A stretch of 33,184 bases of DNA, taken from Roseococcus sp. SDR. Its GTDB lineage: Bacteria > Pseudomonadota > Alphaproteobacteria > Acetobacterales > Acetobacteraceae. The notes below the pieces were generated by a model. It was not told where the DNA came from. It saw only the letters and a list, made by a program, of their open reading frames with translations, and did no database searches. The position numbers were made by a program, and so were the translations under genes. Of the stretch, positions 1 through 9,161 are shown one piece after another. Position 1 is the first letter of the stretch. Every line of letters starts with the position of its first letter. Location of the stretch: the NCBI RefSeq assembly GCF_019083995.1, contig NZ_JAHRCU010000034.1:1-33184 (forward strand), written 5' to 3'.

Positions 1-69
1 CGGCTGGCCCCGCGCCACTTCCGCGGCGCGAAGCCAAGCGCGCGGAGCGCGCGCCCGGCGCCTGAGGGC
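1..69. repeat. 69-bp direct repeat, copy 1 (downstream of glnA)
   Basis: This segment matches 155-223 at 68 of 69 positions (the only difference is position 4 versus 158), an offset of 154 bp. It is very GC-rich and holds nested dyads: GCGCGC at 38-43 pairs with GCGCGC at 47-52 around GGA, inside GGCGC/GCGCC arms. No reading frame explains it. It looks like a REP-like intergenic element. The window edge cuts the view, so further copies could lie to the left. Confidence 0.75.
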
Positions 70-72
70 CCC

Positions 73-109
73 AAAAACATCAAAACCCGCCGCCATTGCT
101 GGCGACGGG
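73..109 (-). terminator. Intrinsic terminator of glnA
   Basis: Read on the minus strand, the arms at 109-100 and 95-86 form a ten-position stem with one mismatch around a four-base loop. Two T-runs follow, complementary to A82-85 and A73-77. It lies about 115 bases past the glnA stop, in the correct orientation. This is the clearest Rho-independent terminator in the window. Confidence 0.7.
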
Positions 110-119
110 CCTGAAGGAT

Positions 120-139
120 CCGGCCGCGAATGCGGCCGG
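120..139. other. Perfect 8-bp hairpin downstream of glnA
   Basis: CCGGCCGC (120-127) and GCGGCCGG (132-139) are perfectly complementary around a GAAT loop. The hairpin lies between the two 69-bp repeats and just upstream, in glnA orientation, of the T-rich terminator. It may act as a pre-terminator or protect the 3' end of the transcript. Confidence 0.55.
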
Positions 140-154
140 CGCGCCCATAGGAAC

Positions 155-223
155 CGGGTGGCCCCGCGCCACTTCCGCGGCGCGAAGCCAAGCGCGCGGA
201 GCGCGCGCCCGGCGCCTGAGGGC
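155..223. repeat. 69-bp direct repeat, copy 2 (abuts glnA stop)
   Basis: Second copy of the element at 1-69, ending two bases before the glnA stop codon. It has the same internal GCGCGC dyad. Its position means any glnA transcript carries this structured element immediately after the coding region. Confidence 0.75.
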
Positions 224-225
224 AA

Positions 226-1650
226 TCAAACGCTGTAATACATCTCGAACTCGACCGGGTGCGGCGTGTGCTCGAAGCGATACACCTCACCCCACTTCAG
301 CTCGATGTAGCTCTCGATCTGGTCCTTGGAGAACACGTCGCCGGCCAGCAGGAAGTCGTGGTCGGCGGCGAGCGCACCCAGCGCCTCGCGGAGCGAACCG
401 CAGACGGTCGGGATGTCCTTCAGCTCTTCCGGCGGCAGGTCGTACAGATCCTTGTCCATCGGGTCGCCCGGGTGGATCTTGTTCTTGATGCCGTCCAGGC
501 CCGCCATCATCATCGCGGCGAAGGCCAGGTAGGGGTTCGCACCCGGATCCGGGAAGCGCACCTCGACGCGCTTCGCCTTCGGGCTCGTCGCGTAGGGGAT
601 GCGGCAGGAGGCGGAGCGGTTGCGGGCCGAGTAGGCCAGCAGCACGGGGGCCTCGAAGCCCGGGATCAGGCGCTTGTAGCTGTTGGTCAGCGGGTTGGTG
701 AAGGCGTTCAGCGCCTTGGCGTGCTTGATGATGCCGCCGATGTAGTAGAGCGCCGTCTCGCTCAGGTCCGCATAGCCATTGCCCGCGAACACCGGCTTGC
801 CATCCTTCCAGATGGACTGGTGCACGTGCATGCCCGAGCCGTTGTCGCCATAGATCGGCTTCGGCATGAAGGTGGCCGACTTGCCGTACGAATGGGCAAC
901 GTTGTGGATCACATACTTGTAGATCTGCATGTGGTCGGCCTGCGTCACCAGCGTGCCGAACTTCGTGCCGAGCTCATGCTGCGACTGCGCCACCTCGTGG
1001 TGGTGCTTCTCGCCGGCGACGCCCATCTCGATCATGGTCGAGAGCATCTCGGCGCGCAGGTCGACTTCGCTGTCCACCGGGTTCACCGGGAAGTAGCCGC
1101 CCTTGACGCCCGGGCGGTGGCCCATGTTGCCCTCGGGGAAATCCTTCATCGAGGCGCCGGGGCCTTCGATGCTGTCGAGCGAGAAGTGGCCGAAATTGCC
1201 GCCCGTGCCGAACTTCACGTTGTCGAACACGAAGAACTCGGCTTCGGGGCCGAAGAAGGCGGTGTCGCCGATGCCCGTGCTCTTCAGATACTCTTCGGCC
1301 TTCTTGGCGGTCGAGCGCGGGTCGCGGTTGTAGCGCTGGCCGGTCGAGGGCTCATAGATGTCGCAGAAGAGGATCAGCTGCGGCTTGGCCGAGAAGGGGT
1401 CCATGCAGGCCGAGGCCGCGTCCGGCATCAGGATCATGTCGGACTCGTTGATCGCCTTCCAGCCGGCGATCGAGGAGCCGTCGAACATGATCCCTTCCTC
1501 GAAGGTCTCTTCCTCGACGGTGGAGACGTGCTGAGCGGTGTGCTGCCACTTGCCGCGCGGGTCGGTGAAGCGGAAGTCCACATACTCCACGCTGTTCTCC
1601 TTGATCATTTCCATGACCTTGGAGACTGCCTCGGGGGAATTCATCGCCAT
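226..1650 (-). CDS. glnA: Glutamine synthetase, type I
   Basis: Makes glutamine from glutamate, ammonia and ATP in the cytoplasm; it is the main ammonia-assimilating enzyme. The 474-residue length matches GSI-beta dodecamers. Visible signatures are the beta-grasp segment DGSSIAGW (58-65), the metal-binding FGPEAEFF (133-140), the ATP-site region around [10 protein letters not shown] (270-279) and the catalytic loop [10 protein letters not shown] (343-352). Tyr403 within DLYDLPPEE is the expected adenylylation site, so activity is probably tuned by GlnE. The start MAMNSPEAV has an AGGA about ten bases upstream; the second ATG two codons later is possible. The gene lies 146 bp downstream of glnB on the same strand, the classic alphaproteobacterial glnBA order. 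Confidence 0.97.
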   Translation of the reverse strand: MAMNSPEAVSKVMEMIKENSVEYVDFRFTDPRGKWQHTAQHVSTVEEETFEEGIMFDGSSIAGWKAINESDMILMPDAASACMDPFSAKPQLILFCDIYEPSTGQRYNRDPRSTAKKAEEYLKSTGIGDTAFFGPEAEFFVFDNVKFGTGGNFGHFSLDSIEGPGASMKDFPEGNMGHRPGVKGGYFPVNPVDSEVDLRAEMLSTMIEMGVAGEKHHHEVAQSQHELGTKFGTLVTQADHMQIYKYVIHNVAHSYGKSATFMPKPIYGDNGSGMHVHQSIWKDGKPVFAGNGYADLSETALYYIGGIIKHAKALNAFTNPLTNSYKRLIPGFEAPVLLAYSARNRSASCRIPYATSPKAKRVEVRFPDPGANPYLAFAAMMMAGLDGIKNKIHPGDPMDKDLYDLPPEELKDIPTVCGSLREALGALAADHDFLLAGDVFSKDQIESYIELKWGEVYRFEHTPHPVEFEMYYSV

Positions 1651-1767
1651 GTCGTCTCTGTCCTGTTGCCTGCGTCCCTAGGGAAATTTCCCCACGGGCT
1701 ACTCCCGCAGGGGCGCCGCATCGCCGGCCAGGGACGCCCCCAGAGCCGGTGTGCGGCGAAACCAATG

Positions 1768-1788
1768 CGCCCCCTTGGGTTGGGGGCG
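1768..1788 (-). other. Hairpin just after glnB, in the glnB-glnA gap
   Basis: CGCCCCC (1768-1774) and GGGGGCG (1782-1788) form a perfect 7-bp stem with a seven-base loop, beginning eight bases past the glnB stop. No strong T-run follows on the minus strand. It may be an attenuator or processing site that sets the glnB:glnA ratio rather than a full terminator. Confidence 0.4.
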
Positions 1789-1796
1789 GTGAAACC

Positions 1797-3621
<1,825 letters not shown>

Positions 3622-3649
3622 CCGCCGTCGCAGCCAAAGGCGCCGAGCC

Positions 3650-3898
3650 ATGAGCGCCACTGACGCCACCCCCGACGCGATGCGGCTGGCGACTGGCAAC
3701 CTGCTCCGATGGATCGCCGCCGAGCCGCGCGGCTATGGCCAGACGATGGAGGCCTGGCGCAGTTCCTGCCCTCGGCTTTCGGTCTGGGAGGATGCGCTGC
3801 TGGAGGGCCTGGTCGAGATCAGGCCCGGGTCGGGGCGCATGGCGGCGGCGCAGGTCCGGCTGACGGCGCGGGGCCGGGCTGTGCTGGGCGCGGGTTGA
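3650..3898 (+). CDS. Small conserved hypothetical protein
   Basis: An 82-residue soluble protein with no signal peptide or membrane segment. The start ATG 3650 is supported by an AAAGG motif nine bases upstream; the longer open frame overlaps the aminotransferase and lacks coding character. The central stretch, with EAWRSSCPRLSVWEDAL (residues 34-50), looks like a small uncharacterised family I associate with alphaproteobacteria; this recollection is not a database result. The C-terminal VRLTARGRAVLGAG resembles the wing end of winged-helix proteins, so a small DNA-binding role is conceivable but unproven. It sits 28 bp behind the aminotransferase and is probably co-transcribed with it. Its stop codon overlaps the likely tRNA-His promoter. 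Confidence 0.75.
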   Translation: MSATDATPDAMRLATGNLLRWIAAEPRGYGQTMEAWRSSCPRLSVWEDALLEGLVEIRPGSGRMAAAQVRLTARGRAVLGAG

Positions 3899-3924
3899 CG
3901 CAAACGCCCTGGCGGGCCTATCCA
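3895..3924 (+). promoter_or_regulatory. Candidate sigma-70 promoter of tRNA-His
   Basis: TTGACG (3895-3900) is followed after 18 bases by TATCCA (3919-3924). This would start RNA about five bases before the mature tRNA. The -35 overlaps the stop codon of the preceding gene. The -10 match is modest, as is usual in GC-rich alphaproteobacteria. Confidence 0.45.
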
Positions 3925-3935
3925 GCGCGCCGTGC

Positions 3936-4012
3936 GGCGGTCGTAGCTCAGATGGTAGAGCGCCAGGTTGTGGTCTTGGATGTCGCGGGTTCGAGTCCCG
4001 TCGATCGCCCCA
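3936..4012 (+). tRNA. tRNA-His (anticodon GTG)
   Basis: A full cloverleaf can be drawn. The acceptor 3937-3943 pairs with 4002-4008 (one G-U). The D-arm is GCTCAGATGGTAGAGC. Anticodon stem CCAGG/CTTGG surrounds the loop TTGTGGT, with GTG at 3970-3972. The T-arm is GCGGG TTCGAGT CCCGT. G3936 is the extra G-1 that faces C73 (4009), diagnostic for histidine tRNA. CCA is encoded at 4010-4012. Confidence 0.96.
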
Positions 4013-4048
4013 TTCTCCCCAGGATGATCTGATCTGGTCGCGCCAGAA

Positions 4049-4104
4049 CGTTTGCACGGGAGCGTTCCCACGGGGGCGTTCGCACGGGAGCGTTTGTGCC
4101 TGGG
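4049..4104. repeat. Imperfect 14-bp tandem repeat after tRNA-His
   Basis: Units begin at 4049, 4063, 4077 and 4091. The first three share the frame CGTTyssCACGGGrG (for example CGTTTGCACGGGAG and CGTTCGCACGGGAG); the fourth is diverged. The array lies between tRNA-His and the Bug binding-protein gene. It could be a slippage-prone spacer or a set of phased binding sites. Confidence 0.6.
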
Positions 4105-4117
4105 CGCTTTCCCAGGC
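4098..4117 (+). terminator. Hairpin in the leader of the Bug gene
   Basis: GCCTGGG (4098-4104) and CCCAGGC (4111-4117) make a perfect 7-bp stem with a CGCTTT loop. No T-run follows, so it may be a weak terminator for tRNA-His or a structured leader ahead of the start at 4163. Confidence 0.35.
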
Positions 4118-4162
4118 GGGCTGAAAGCCTCTAAACCGGGGGCAAGAATCCCGGAGGAACCC

Positions 4163-5134
4163 ATGCCCCTGCGCCGCCTGCTGCTCGCCGGCCTCGCCGC
4201 CTTCGCCCTTGCCGCGCCCGCCGCCGCCCAGGCCCCGTGGCAGCCCGACCGGCCGATCCGCCTCGTCGTGCCCTTCGCGGCCGGCGGCGCCACCGATGTG
4301 GGCGCACGCGTGCTGGCGGAAGCCATGTCGGCGCATCTGCCGCAGCCCATCGTCGTCGAGAATCGCGTGGGCGGGGCGGGCATCGTCGCCTCCGAGGTCG
4401 TGGCGCGCGCGGCCCCGGATGGCCACACGCTGCTGATCAACAACACCTCGCATTCGGTGCTGCGCCTCGTCGTGCCCAATGCGCCGATCGACGTCACCAC
4501 GGCGCTCACCGCCGTCTCCATCCTCTCGGAGATGCCGATGGTCATGCTGGTGGCGAACAACCACCCGGCGCGCGACGTGCGGGAGTTCATCACCATGGCG
4601 CGCGCGGCGCCGGGCCGCTTCGACTATGGCAGCACGGGCGGCGGCGGCACGCTGCAGATGGCGGCCCTGCTCTTCCTCAACGCGGCGGGGCTGGAGTTGA
4701 ACGAGATCCCGTATCGGGGTGGCGCGCCCGCGACTCTCGACCTCGCGGCGGGCCGCATCGCCATGGTCTTCGACGTGGCGCTGACCGGCGTGCAGACCGC
4801 CCGCGGCGGACAGGCCCGCGCCTTCGCCGTGACCAGCGCCGGCCGCAGCCCGGCCCTGCCCGATGTGCCGAGCCTGCGCGAGGTGGGCCTGGATGCCGAG
4901 ATGAATGTCTGGCAGGCGATCTTCACGGCGAGCGCCACGCCGGCGCCGGTGCAGGCCGCGCTCCAGCGCGCCATCGCCGCCGCCATGGGCACCGAGGCGA
5001 TGGCGCGCCGCATGGCCGAACTGGGCGTGGACCGCATCGTCGCGAACACGCCCGAGCAGGCGCAGCGCTACGTCTCGGCGGAGATTGCGCGCTGGGAGAC
5101 GCTGCTGCGCGGGCGGATCACGCCATCGCGCTGA
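4163..5134 (+). CDS. Bug-family (TctC-like) solute-binding protein
   Basis: Periplasmic receptor of the tripartite tricarboxylate transporter type, 323 residues, normal for the family. ATG 4163 has GGAGGA five bases upstream and opens a signal peptide (MPLRRLLLAGLAAFALAAPA) with cleavage near AAAQA (about 23-25). Family marks follow: DRPIRLVVPFAAGGATD, the GGxGxxAxxxVARAxPDGxT segment, and EIPYRGGAPATLDLAAGRI, where carboxylate ligands normally bind. No TctA or TctB membrane partner is nearby, as is common for this expanded family. A histidine kinase gene begins 232 bp downstream on the same strand, so a sensing role is possible. The ligand is unknown. Confidence 0.93.
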   Translation: MPLRRLLLAGLAAFALAAPAAAQAPWQPDRPIRLVVPFAAGGATDVGARVLAEAMSAHLPQPIVVENRVGGAGIVASEVVARAAPDGHTLLINNTSHSVLRLVVPNAPIDVTTALTAVSILSEMPMVMLVANNHPARDVREFITMARAAPGRFDYGSTGGGGTLQMAALLFLNAAGLELNEIPYRGGAPATLDLAAGRIAMVFDVALTGVQTARGGQARAFAVTSAGRSPALPDVPSLREVGLDAEMNVWQAIFTASATPAPVQAALQRAIAAAMGTEAMARRMAELGVDRIVANTPEQAQRYVSAEIARWETLLRGRITPSR

Positions 5135-5366
5135 AGCGTGGCCAACACGGATTGATCACGCCTCAGATCTTGCTGAGAGCCTCATTCACGCCCCTGGTGA
5201 TCCCACCAAAGGCGATCAGACCCTGGTCCGGTCGGGTTCGCCCCGCCTGCCGAGCGTTCGTTGCGAGCATGAACCGGTTGCCGGGCGCATGTGTCTCGAT
5301 GCATCCGGCAACGGCCGCCATGAGGACGTGGCGGGCACGGCGCGGCTCTGGCATGCTGCGCGGGTC
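5135..5366. other. Intergenic region between Bug gene and kinase
   Basis: 232 bp with no convincing gene. It contains a long imperfect palindrome at 5277-5312: GTTGCCGG, then GCAT, an eight-base loop, ATGC and CCGGCAAC. Near its left end (about 5164-5180) is a small CTCAG/CTGAG dyad that could end the Bug transcript. The palindrome may be an operator for the downstream two-component genes. Confidence 0.5.
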
Positions 5367-7583
5367 ATGAGCACCGCCAAACCGGCCCCGAGCCTGCGCC
5401 GCCATCTGCTGCGCCTCGCCATGCTCATGCTGCTGCCTGCGCTGCTGCTCGGCGGCTGGCTGACGATGGAGCTGGCCGCCCGCCTGAAATCCGACACCGA
5501 AGCGCTGCTGGCGAGCGGCGCGCGCTCACGCGCGCTTGCCGTGGAGCGCGAGTTGGAGGCGGCGGTGTTGCTCCTCCAGGCGCTCGCCACCTCGCCGTAT
5601 CTCGATTCGGGCAGTGGTGGCCTCGTGGCCTTCCATGCCCAGGCGCGGGAAGTGGTTGCGCCGCTCGGCAGCTTCACGATCTTCGTCCGCCGCGATGATC
5701 CGCTCCGGCAGTTGGTGAACAGCCGCCTGCCCCTGGGCAGCACCCTGCCGACCATGCTGGAGGATGGCGCCTCCGCCCGGGCGATGCGGACCGGGCAGCC
5801 GGCCTTCCGCGAGCCGATCGTGCTGCCGCGGATCGAGCAGAACCTGGCGAGCGTGGCCGTGCCGGTGCGGCGCGATGGGCAGGTCGTGGGTGCGCTCACC
5901 ATGCCGATCCTGCCTTCGCGCCTGGCCGCGCTGCTGCGCCAGCCGGTGGAGCAGATCGGTTCGGTCGGCTTCATCATCGCGCCGCCCAATGGCCTGGTGG
6001 CGAGCCTGGTCTTCGCCGACGGCGCCTCCGATCCATGGACCATCCCGCCGGGCTTCATGGAGCGCCTGGGCTCCGCCACGCGCGGCCTGATCCGGGCGCC
6101 GGGCCCCACGGGCGAGCCCCTGCTGATGGCCTTCGAGCGCGTGCCGATCAATGGCTGGATCGTGATCCTGGCGGCGACGAAGGCGGAGGAGCAGGCAGCC
6201 TGGCTCCAGCCCGCCATCAACGCGGGCGCGCTCGCGCTCGGCGTCGTGCTGCTGCTGGCGCTGCTGACGATCGCCTTCATCCAGAGGCTCATCCGCCCCC
6301 TGTCCGGCCTCGTCAGCGAGGCGCGGGGGGCGCCCCGGAGCGGGCTGCGCGTCGCGGAGTTCGAGGCGCTGGCCGCAGCCGTCGCCGAGGCGCGCCGCGT
6401 GCCCATGGAGGAGGCCGAGGCCTCGCGCGAGCTGGTGGCGCAGACCATCGCCCTGGCGCGCGAGGTGGAGGATGACCGGCAGCTGCTGCGCTCGGTCATG
6501 GAGTCGGTGCCGGACGAGATCTTCGTGAAGGATGCGCGGCTGCGCTACGTCCTGGTGAATCGCGAGGTCGCGCGCGTGATGGGGCGGCCGGAAAGCCACA
6601 TCCTGAACCGCACCGACGACGAGCTGCTGGACCCCGAGATGGCCGCGCGCCTCGCGGAGATCGACCGCGAGGTGATGCGCAACGGGGTGATCCATGAATA
6701 CGAGAGCAGCCTGACCATGCCGGGGCATCCCGGCGAGTCGCGCATCTATTTCGTGGTCAAGGCGCCCTGGCGGGATTCGACGGGGCAGGTGGTGGGCCTC
6801 GTCGGCGTCGCGCGCGATGTGACGCGCCGCCGCGCGACGGAGCAGCGGCTGCGCCAGGCGGAGGAGGCGATGCGCCGCATCGCCCGCGCGGACACGCTCT
6901 CCGCCATGAGCATGGGTGTGGCGCATGAGCTGAACCAGCCGCTGACGGCGGCCGGCAATTTCCTGCGCGCGGGGATGCGCATGCTGCAGGGCGAGCAGCC
7001 GGACCAGCGGCGCCTCGCCGCCGCGCGGGAGGCGATGCGGGAGGCCTCCAACCAGGCGCTGCGCGCGGGCGAGATCCTGCGCCGCCTGCGCGACTTCATC
7101 GGCCGGGGCGAGACGGAGCAGCAGCTCGTCTCGCTCGGCCCGCTGGTGGCCGACGGCGCCGCCCTGGTGCGCGCGGCCCATGGCGCGAATGCGCCGCAGA
7201 TCGGGCTCGACCTCTCCGTCTCGGGCTGTGTCGTGATGGCGGACCAGGTTCAGCTGCAGCAGGTCTTCGTCAACCTGCTGCGCAACGCGATCGAGGCCAC
7301 CGAGGGGCTGGCGGAGCGTGGCATCGCGGTCGGTCTGCAACGGGAGGGCGGGCGCGCGGTGCTCAGCTTCCGCGATGCCGGCCCAGGGTTGCCGGCGGAG
7401 GTGCGCGAGCGCCTGTTCCAGCCCTTCGTCAGCACCAAGGAGACCGGCATGGGCATCGGCCTTTCCATCTGTCGCGCCATCATCGAGGCGCATGGCGGCC
7501 GCATCTCGGCCCCCACGGGCGAAGGCCCGGGGACCGTGATCCGGATCGAGCTTCCCCTCCGCGAGGCGGCGCTCGCGGCGTGA
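5367..7583 (+). CDS. Membrane PAS sensor histidine kinase
   Basis: 738-residue inner-membrane kinase. TM1 is near residues 15-36, a periplasmic sensor region (Cache-like by layout) spans about 40-270, and TM2 is near 283-306. A PAS domain (about 371-490, with ESVPDEIFVKDARLRYVLVN) precedes the HisKA domain with His520 in GVAHELNQPLTA, the FixL/DctB-type H-box. The HATPase domain has the N-box Asn640 (NLLRNAIEATEG), the G1 box DAGPGLP (670-676) and G2 MGIGLSICRAI. ATG 5367 was chosen because a signal anchor follows at once; the longer frame runs into the Bug gene. Its stop overlaps the response-regulator start by four bases, so the two are translationally coupled partners. Confidence 0.92.
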   Translation: MSTAKPAPSLRRHLLRLAMLMLLPALLLGGWLTMELAARLKSDTEALLASGARSRALAVERELEAAVLLLQALATSPYLDSGSGGLVAFHAQAREVVAPLGSFTIFVRRDDPLRQLVNSRLPLGSTLPTMLEDGASARAMRTGQPAFREPIVLPRIEQNLASVAVPVRRDGQVVGALTMPILPSRLAALLRQPVEQIGSVGFIIAPPNGLVASLVFADGASDPWTIPPGFMERLGSATRGLIRAPGPTGEPLLMAFERVPINGWIVILAATKAEEQAAWLQPAINAGALALGVVLLLALLTIAFIQRLIRPLSGLVSEARGAPRSGLRVAEFEALAAAVAEARRVPMEEAEASRELVAQTIALAREVEDDRQLLRSVMESVPDEIFVKDARLRYVLVNREVARVMGRPESHILNRTDDELLDPEMAARLAEIDREVMRNGVIHEYESSLTMPGHPGESRIYFVVKAPWRDSTGQVVGLVGVARDVTRRRATEQRLRQAEEAMRRIARADTLSAMSMGVAHELNQPLTAAGNFLRAGMRMLQGEQPDQRRLAAAREAMREASNQALRAGEILRRLRDFIGRGETEQQLVSLGPLVADGAALVRAAHGANAPQIGLDLSVSGCVVMADQVQLQQVFVNLLRNAIEATEGLAERGIAVGLQREGGRAVLSFRDAGPGLPAEVRERLFQPFVSTKETGMGIGLSICRAIIEAHGGRISAPTGEGPGTVIRIELPLREAALAA

Positions 7584-8206
7584 GCGGCGGCCTCGTCCAT
7601 GTGGTGGATGATGACGAGGCGGTCCGCCGCTCGCTCGCCATGCTGCTGGATTCGGTGAATATCCGCGCGACCACCTATCCGAGCGCCGAGGCGCTGCTCG
7701 CCGTCGCTGGCGCGCCCGAGGGGCTGGAGGCCGGCTGCATCCTGCTCGATGTGCGCATGGAGGGCATGGACGGGCTCTCGCTGATCGAGGTGCTGCGCCG
7801 GCAGGGGGTGACGCTGCCCGTGGTGGTGGTGACCGGCCACGCCGATGTGCCTCTCGCCGTGCGCGCCATGCGGGTGGGCGCGATGGATTTCGTGGAGAAG
7901 CCCTATTCGGAGGACCGCATCCTGGAGGCGGTGGGCGCCGCGCTGACCGCGCTGCGCATGGCCGACCAGCGCCGCGCGCTGCAGATCCAGGCGGAGGCCC
8001 AGGTGGCGGCGCTTTCGCCGCGCGAGACCGAGGTGCTGGCCGGCCTCGTCGCCGGCAAGCCGAACAAGGTGATCGGCTACGAGCTCGGCATCAGCCCGCG
8101 CACGGTGGAGGTCCACCGGGCGAATCTGATGGAGAAGCTCGGCGTGCGCAGCCTGCCCGAGGTGGTGCGGATCGGGCTCGCGGCGGGGATTTCGCCCGAG
8201 CGGTGA
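7580..8206 (+). CDS. FixJ/NarL-type response regulator
   Basis: 208-residue DNA-binding regulator. The receiver domain has the acidic pocket DDD (10-12), phospho-acceptor Asp57 (LLDVRMEGMDG), Thr85 and Lys107 (EKPYSEDRI, the FixJ-like form). A LuxR-type helix-turn-helix follows at about 145-205 (LSPRETEVLAGLVAGKPNK, then SPRTVEVHRANLMEKLGV). Translation starts at GTG 7580, overlapping the kinase stop (GTGA), which fixes the start and implies a kinase-regulator pair. Its stop is one base from the convergent nuclease-fold gene. Target genes are unknown; the palindrome upstream of the kinase is a candidate for autoregulation. Confidence 0.94.
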   Translation: MSGGLVHVVDDDEAVRRSLAMLLDSVNIRATTYPSAEALLAVAGAPEGLEAGCILLDVRMEGMDGLSLIEVLRRQGVTLPVVVVTGHADVPLAVRAMRVGAMDFVEKPYSEDRILEAVGAALTALRMADQRRALQIQAEAQVAALSPRETEVLAGLVAGKPNKVIGYELGISPRTVEVHRANLMEKLGVRSLPEVVRIGLAAGISPER

Positions 8207-8207
8207 C

Positions 8208-9068
8208 TCACGCCGCCGCGGCGAGTGTCTGTTCCTGCGCCCGGCGCAGGTCCAGCCGCGCCTTGAGCGGCAGGTGGTCCGAAGCCAGGCGCGCCAGCGG
8301 CGAGGCATGTGCCGAGACCCCGGCCAGCATGTCCCGCGGATGCGCCAGGATACGATCGAGCGCCAGGAAGGGCAGGCGCGAGGGGAAGCTCGGCTCGCCC
8401 GGGTCAAGGGGGCCGAAGAGGCTCTCCAGCGGCACGAGCGAGGAGGGGATGCCCGGGCGCCACTCGTTCAGGTCGCCCATCAGGAGGGTCGGCATGGGCT
8501 GGCCGCCGCGGATCGCCTCCAGCAGCGCCTCGGCCTGCATGGCGCGGTGGCGGCGCAGCAGGCCCAGATGCGCCGCGACGACGCGGATGCGGCCAGCGGG
8601 AAGCTGAAGCTCGGCCACCAGGGCGCCGCGCGCCTCGGCGCCCGGCAGATGCAGGCGGCGCAGGCGGATCAGGCGCGCCTGGCGCACGAGGATGGCATTG
8701 CCGTGCCAGCCATGCCCGCCCGGCGTGTCCGAGACATGCAGCATGGTGAGGCCGGTCCGGCGTTCGAGGGCGGCCGCATTGAGCAGGCCGGTGCGCTGGC
8801 CAAAGCGGCGGTCCACCTCCTGCAGCGCCAGCACATCGGCCTCCAGCTCGGCGATGACGGCGGCGATTCGGCCAGGATCGAAGCGGTTGTCCACGCCCAC
8901 GCATTTATGGATGTTGTAGGAGGCGACGGTGAGGCAGCCTTCCTCCAGCGGGACGGCGGGGCCGGCCGGCTTGCGGCCGCGCAGCAGCGCGCCGCCCAGC
9001 TTGCGCAGGGCGCCGTGCAATTCCAGCGGCAGGGCAGTCCTTGGCGAGCGAGGCGGCGGGGTGGGCAT
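8208..9068 (-). CDS. Endonuclease/exonuclease/phosphatase family protein
   Basis: Metal-dependent phosphoesterase of the DNase I / AP-endonuclease fold, 286 residues. The catalytic set is complete: Asn52 (SYNIHKCVG), Glu84 (ALQEVDRRFG), His167 (VAAHLGL), Asp199 and Asn201 (GDLNEW) and the terminal Asp264-His265 (SDHLPL). This branch includes many proteins of unknown substrate (nucleic acid, phosphoinositide-like or lipid headgroup). No signal peptide or membrane segment is clear. The start is uncertain: ATG 9068 gives MPTPPPRS, while the frame is open to an ATG at 9152. It is convergent with the response regulator and lies downstream of the ABC operon on the same strand. Confidence 0.85.
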   Translation of the reverse strand: MPTPPPRSPRTALPLELHGALRKLGGALLRGRKPAGPAVPLEEGCLTVASYNIHKCVGVDNRFDPGRIAAVIAELEADVLALQEVDRRFGQRTGLLNAAALERRTGLTMLHVSDTPGGHGWHGNAILVRQARLIRLRRLHLPGAEARGALVAELQLPAGRIRVVAAHLGLLRRHRAMQAEALLEAIRGGQPMPTLLMGDLNEWRPGIPSSLVPLESLFGPLDPGEPSFPSRLPFLALDRILAHPRDMLAGVSAHASPLARLASDHLPLKARLDLRRAQEQTLAAAA

Positions 9069-9116
9069 GCGGCTTTCGATGCGGGAGCCCTCTCCATATG
9101 GGAGGTGCGGCGCGGA

Positions 9117-9131
9117 GCGAAACGTTTTCGC
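9117..9131. promoter_or_regulatory. Inverted repeat GCGAAA-CGT-TTTCGC
   Basis: A perfect 6-bp dyad with a three-base spacer, in the gap between the ABC ATPase and the EEP gene. A second small dyad (GAATC/GATTC at 9145-9160) immediately follows the ATPase stop on the minus strand and is followed there by TTT, so this gap may hold a weak terminator. The dyad could also be an operator for the EEP gene. Confidence 0.3.
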
Positions 9132-9161
9132 GGGGCCTTGCAAAGAATCCATGAAGATTCC

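Noticed and set aside
4049-4104. Short repeats considered as a CRISPR array
   Set aside because: Units are only 14 bp, contiguous and without spacers; no cas gene is in the window.
3733-4596. Minus-strand open frame across tRNA-His with a GTRTRDIQDHNLALYHLSYDRR-like stretch (shown in part)
   Set aside because: This is the well-known translation of the antisense of a tRNA gene, often mis-annotated as a protein. The rest of the frame is antisense to the Bug gene.
5163-5405. 80-codon minus-strand frame between the Bug gene and the kinase
   Set aside because: Ends in a protein-like AFGGITRGVNEALSKI but overlaps the kinase start, has no ribosome-binding site and no family I recognise. It could be a gene relic, but there is not enough to call it.
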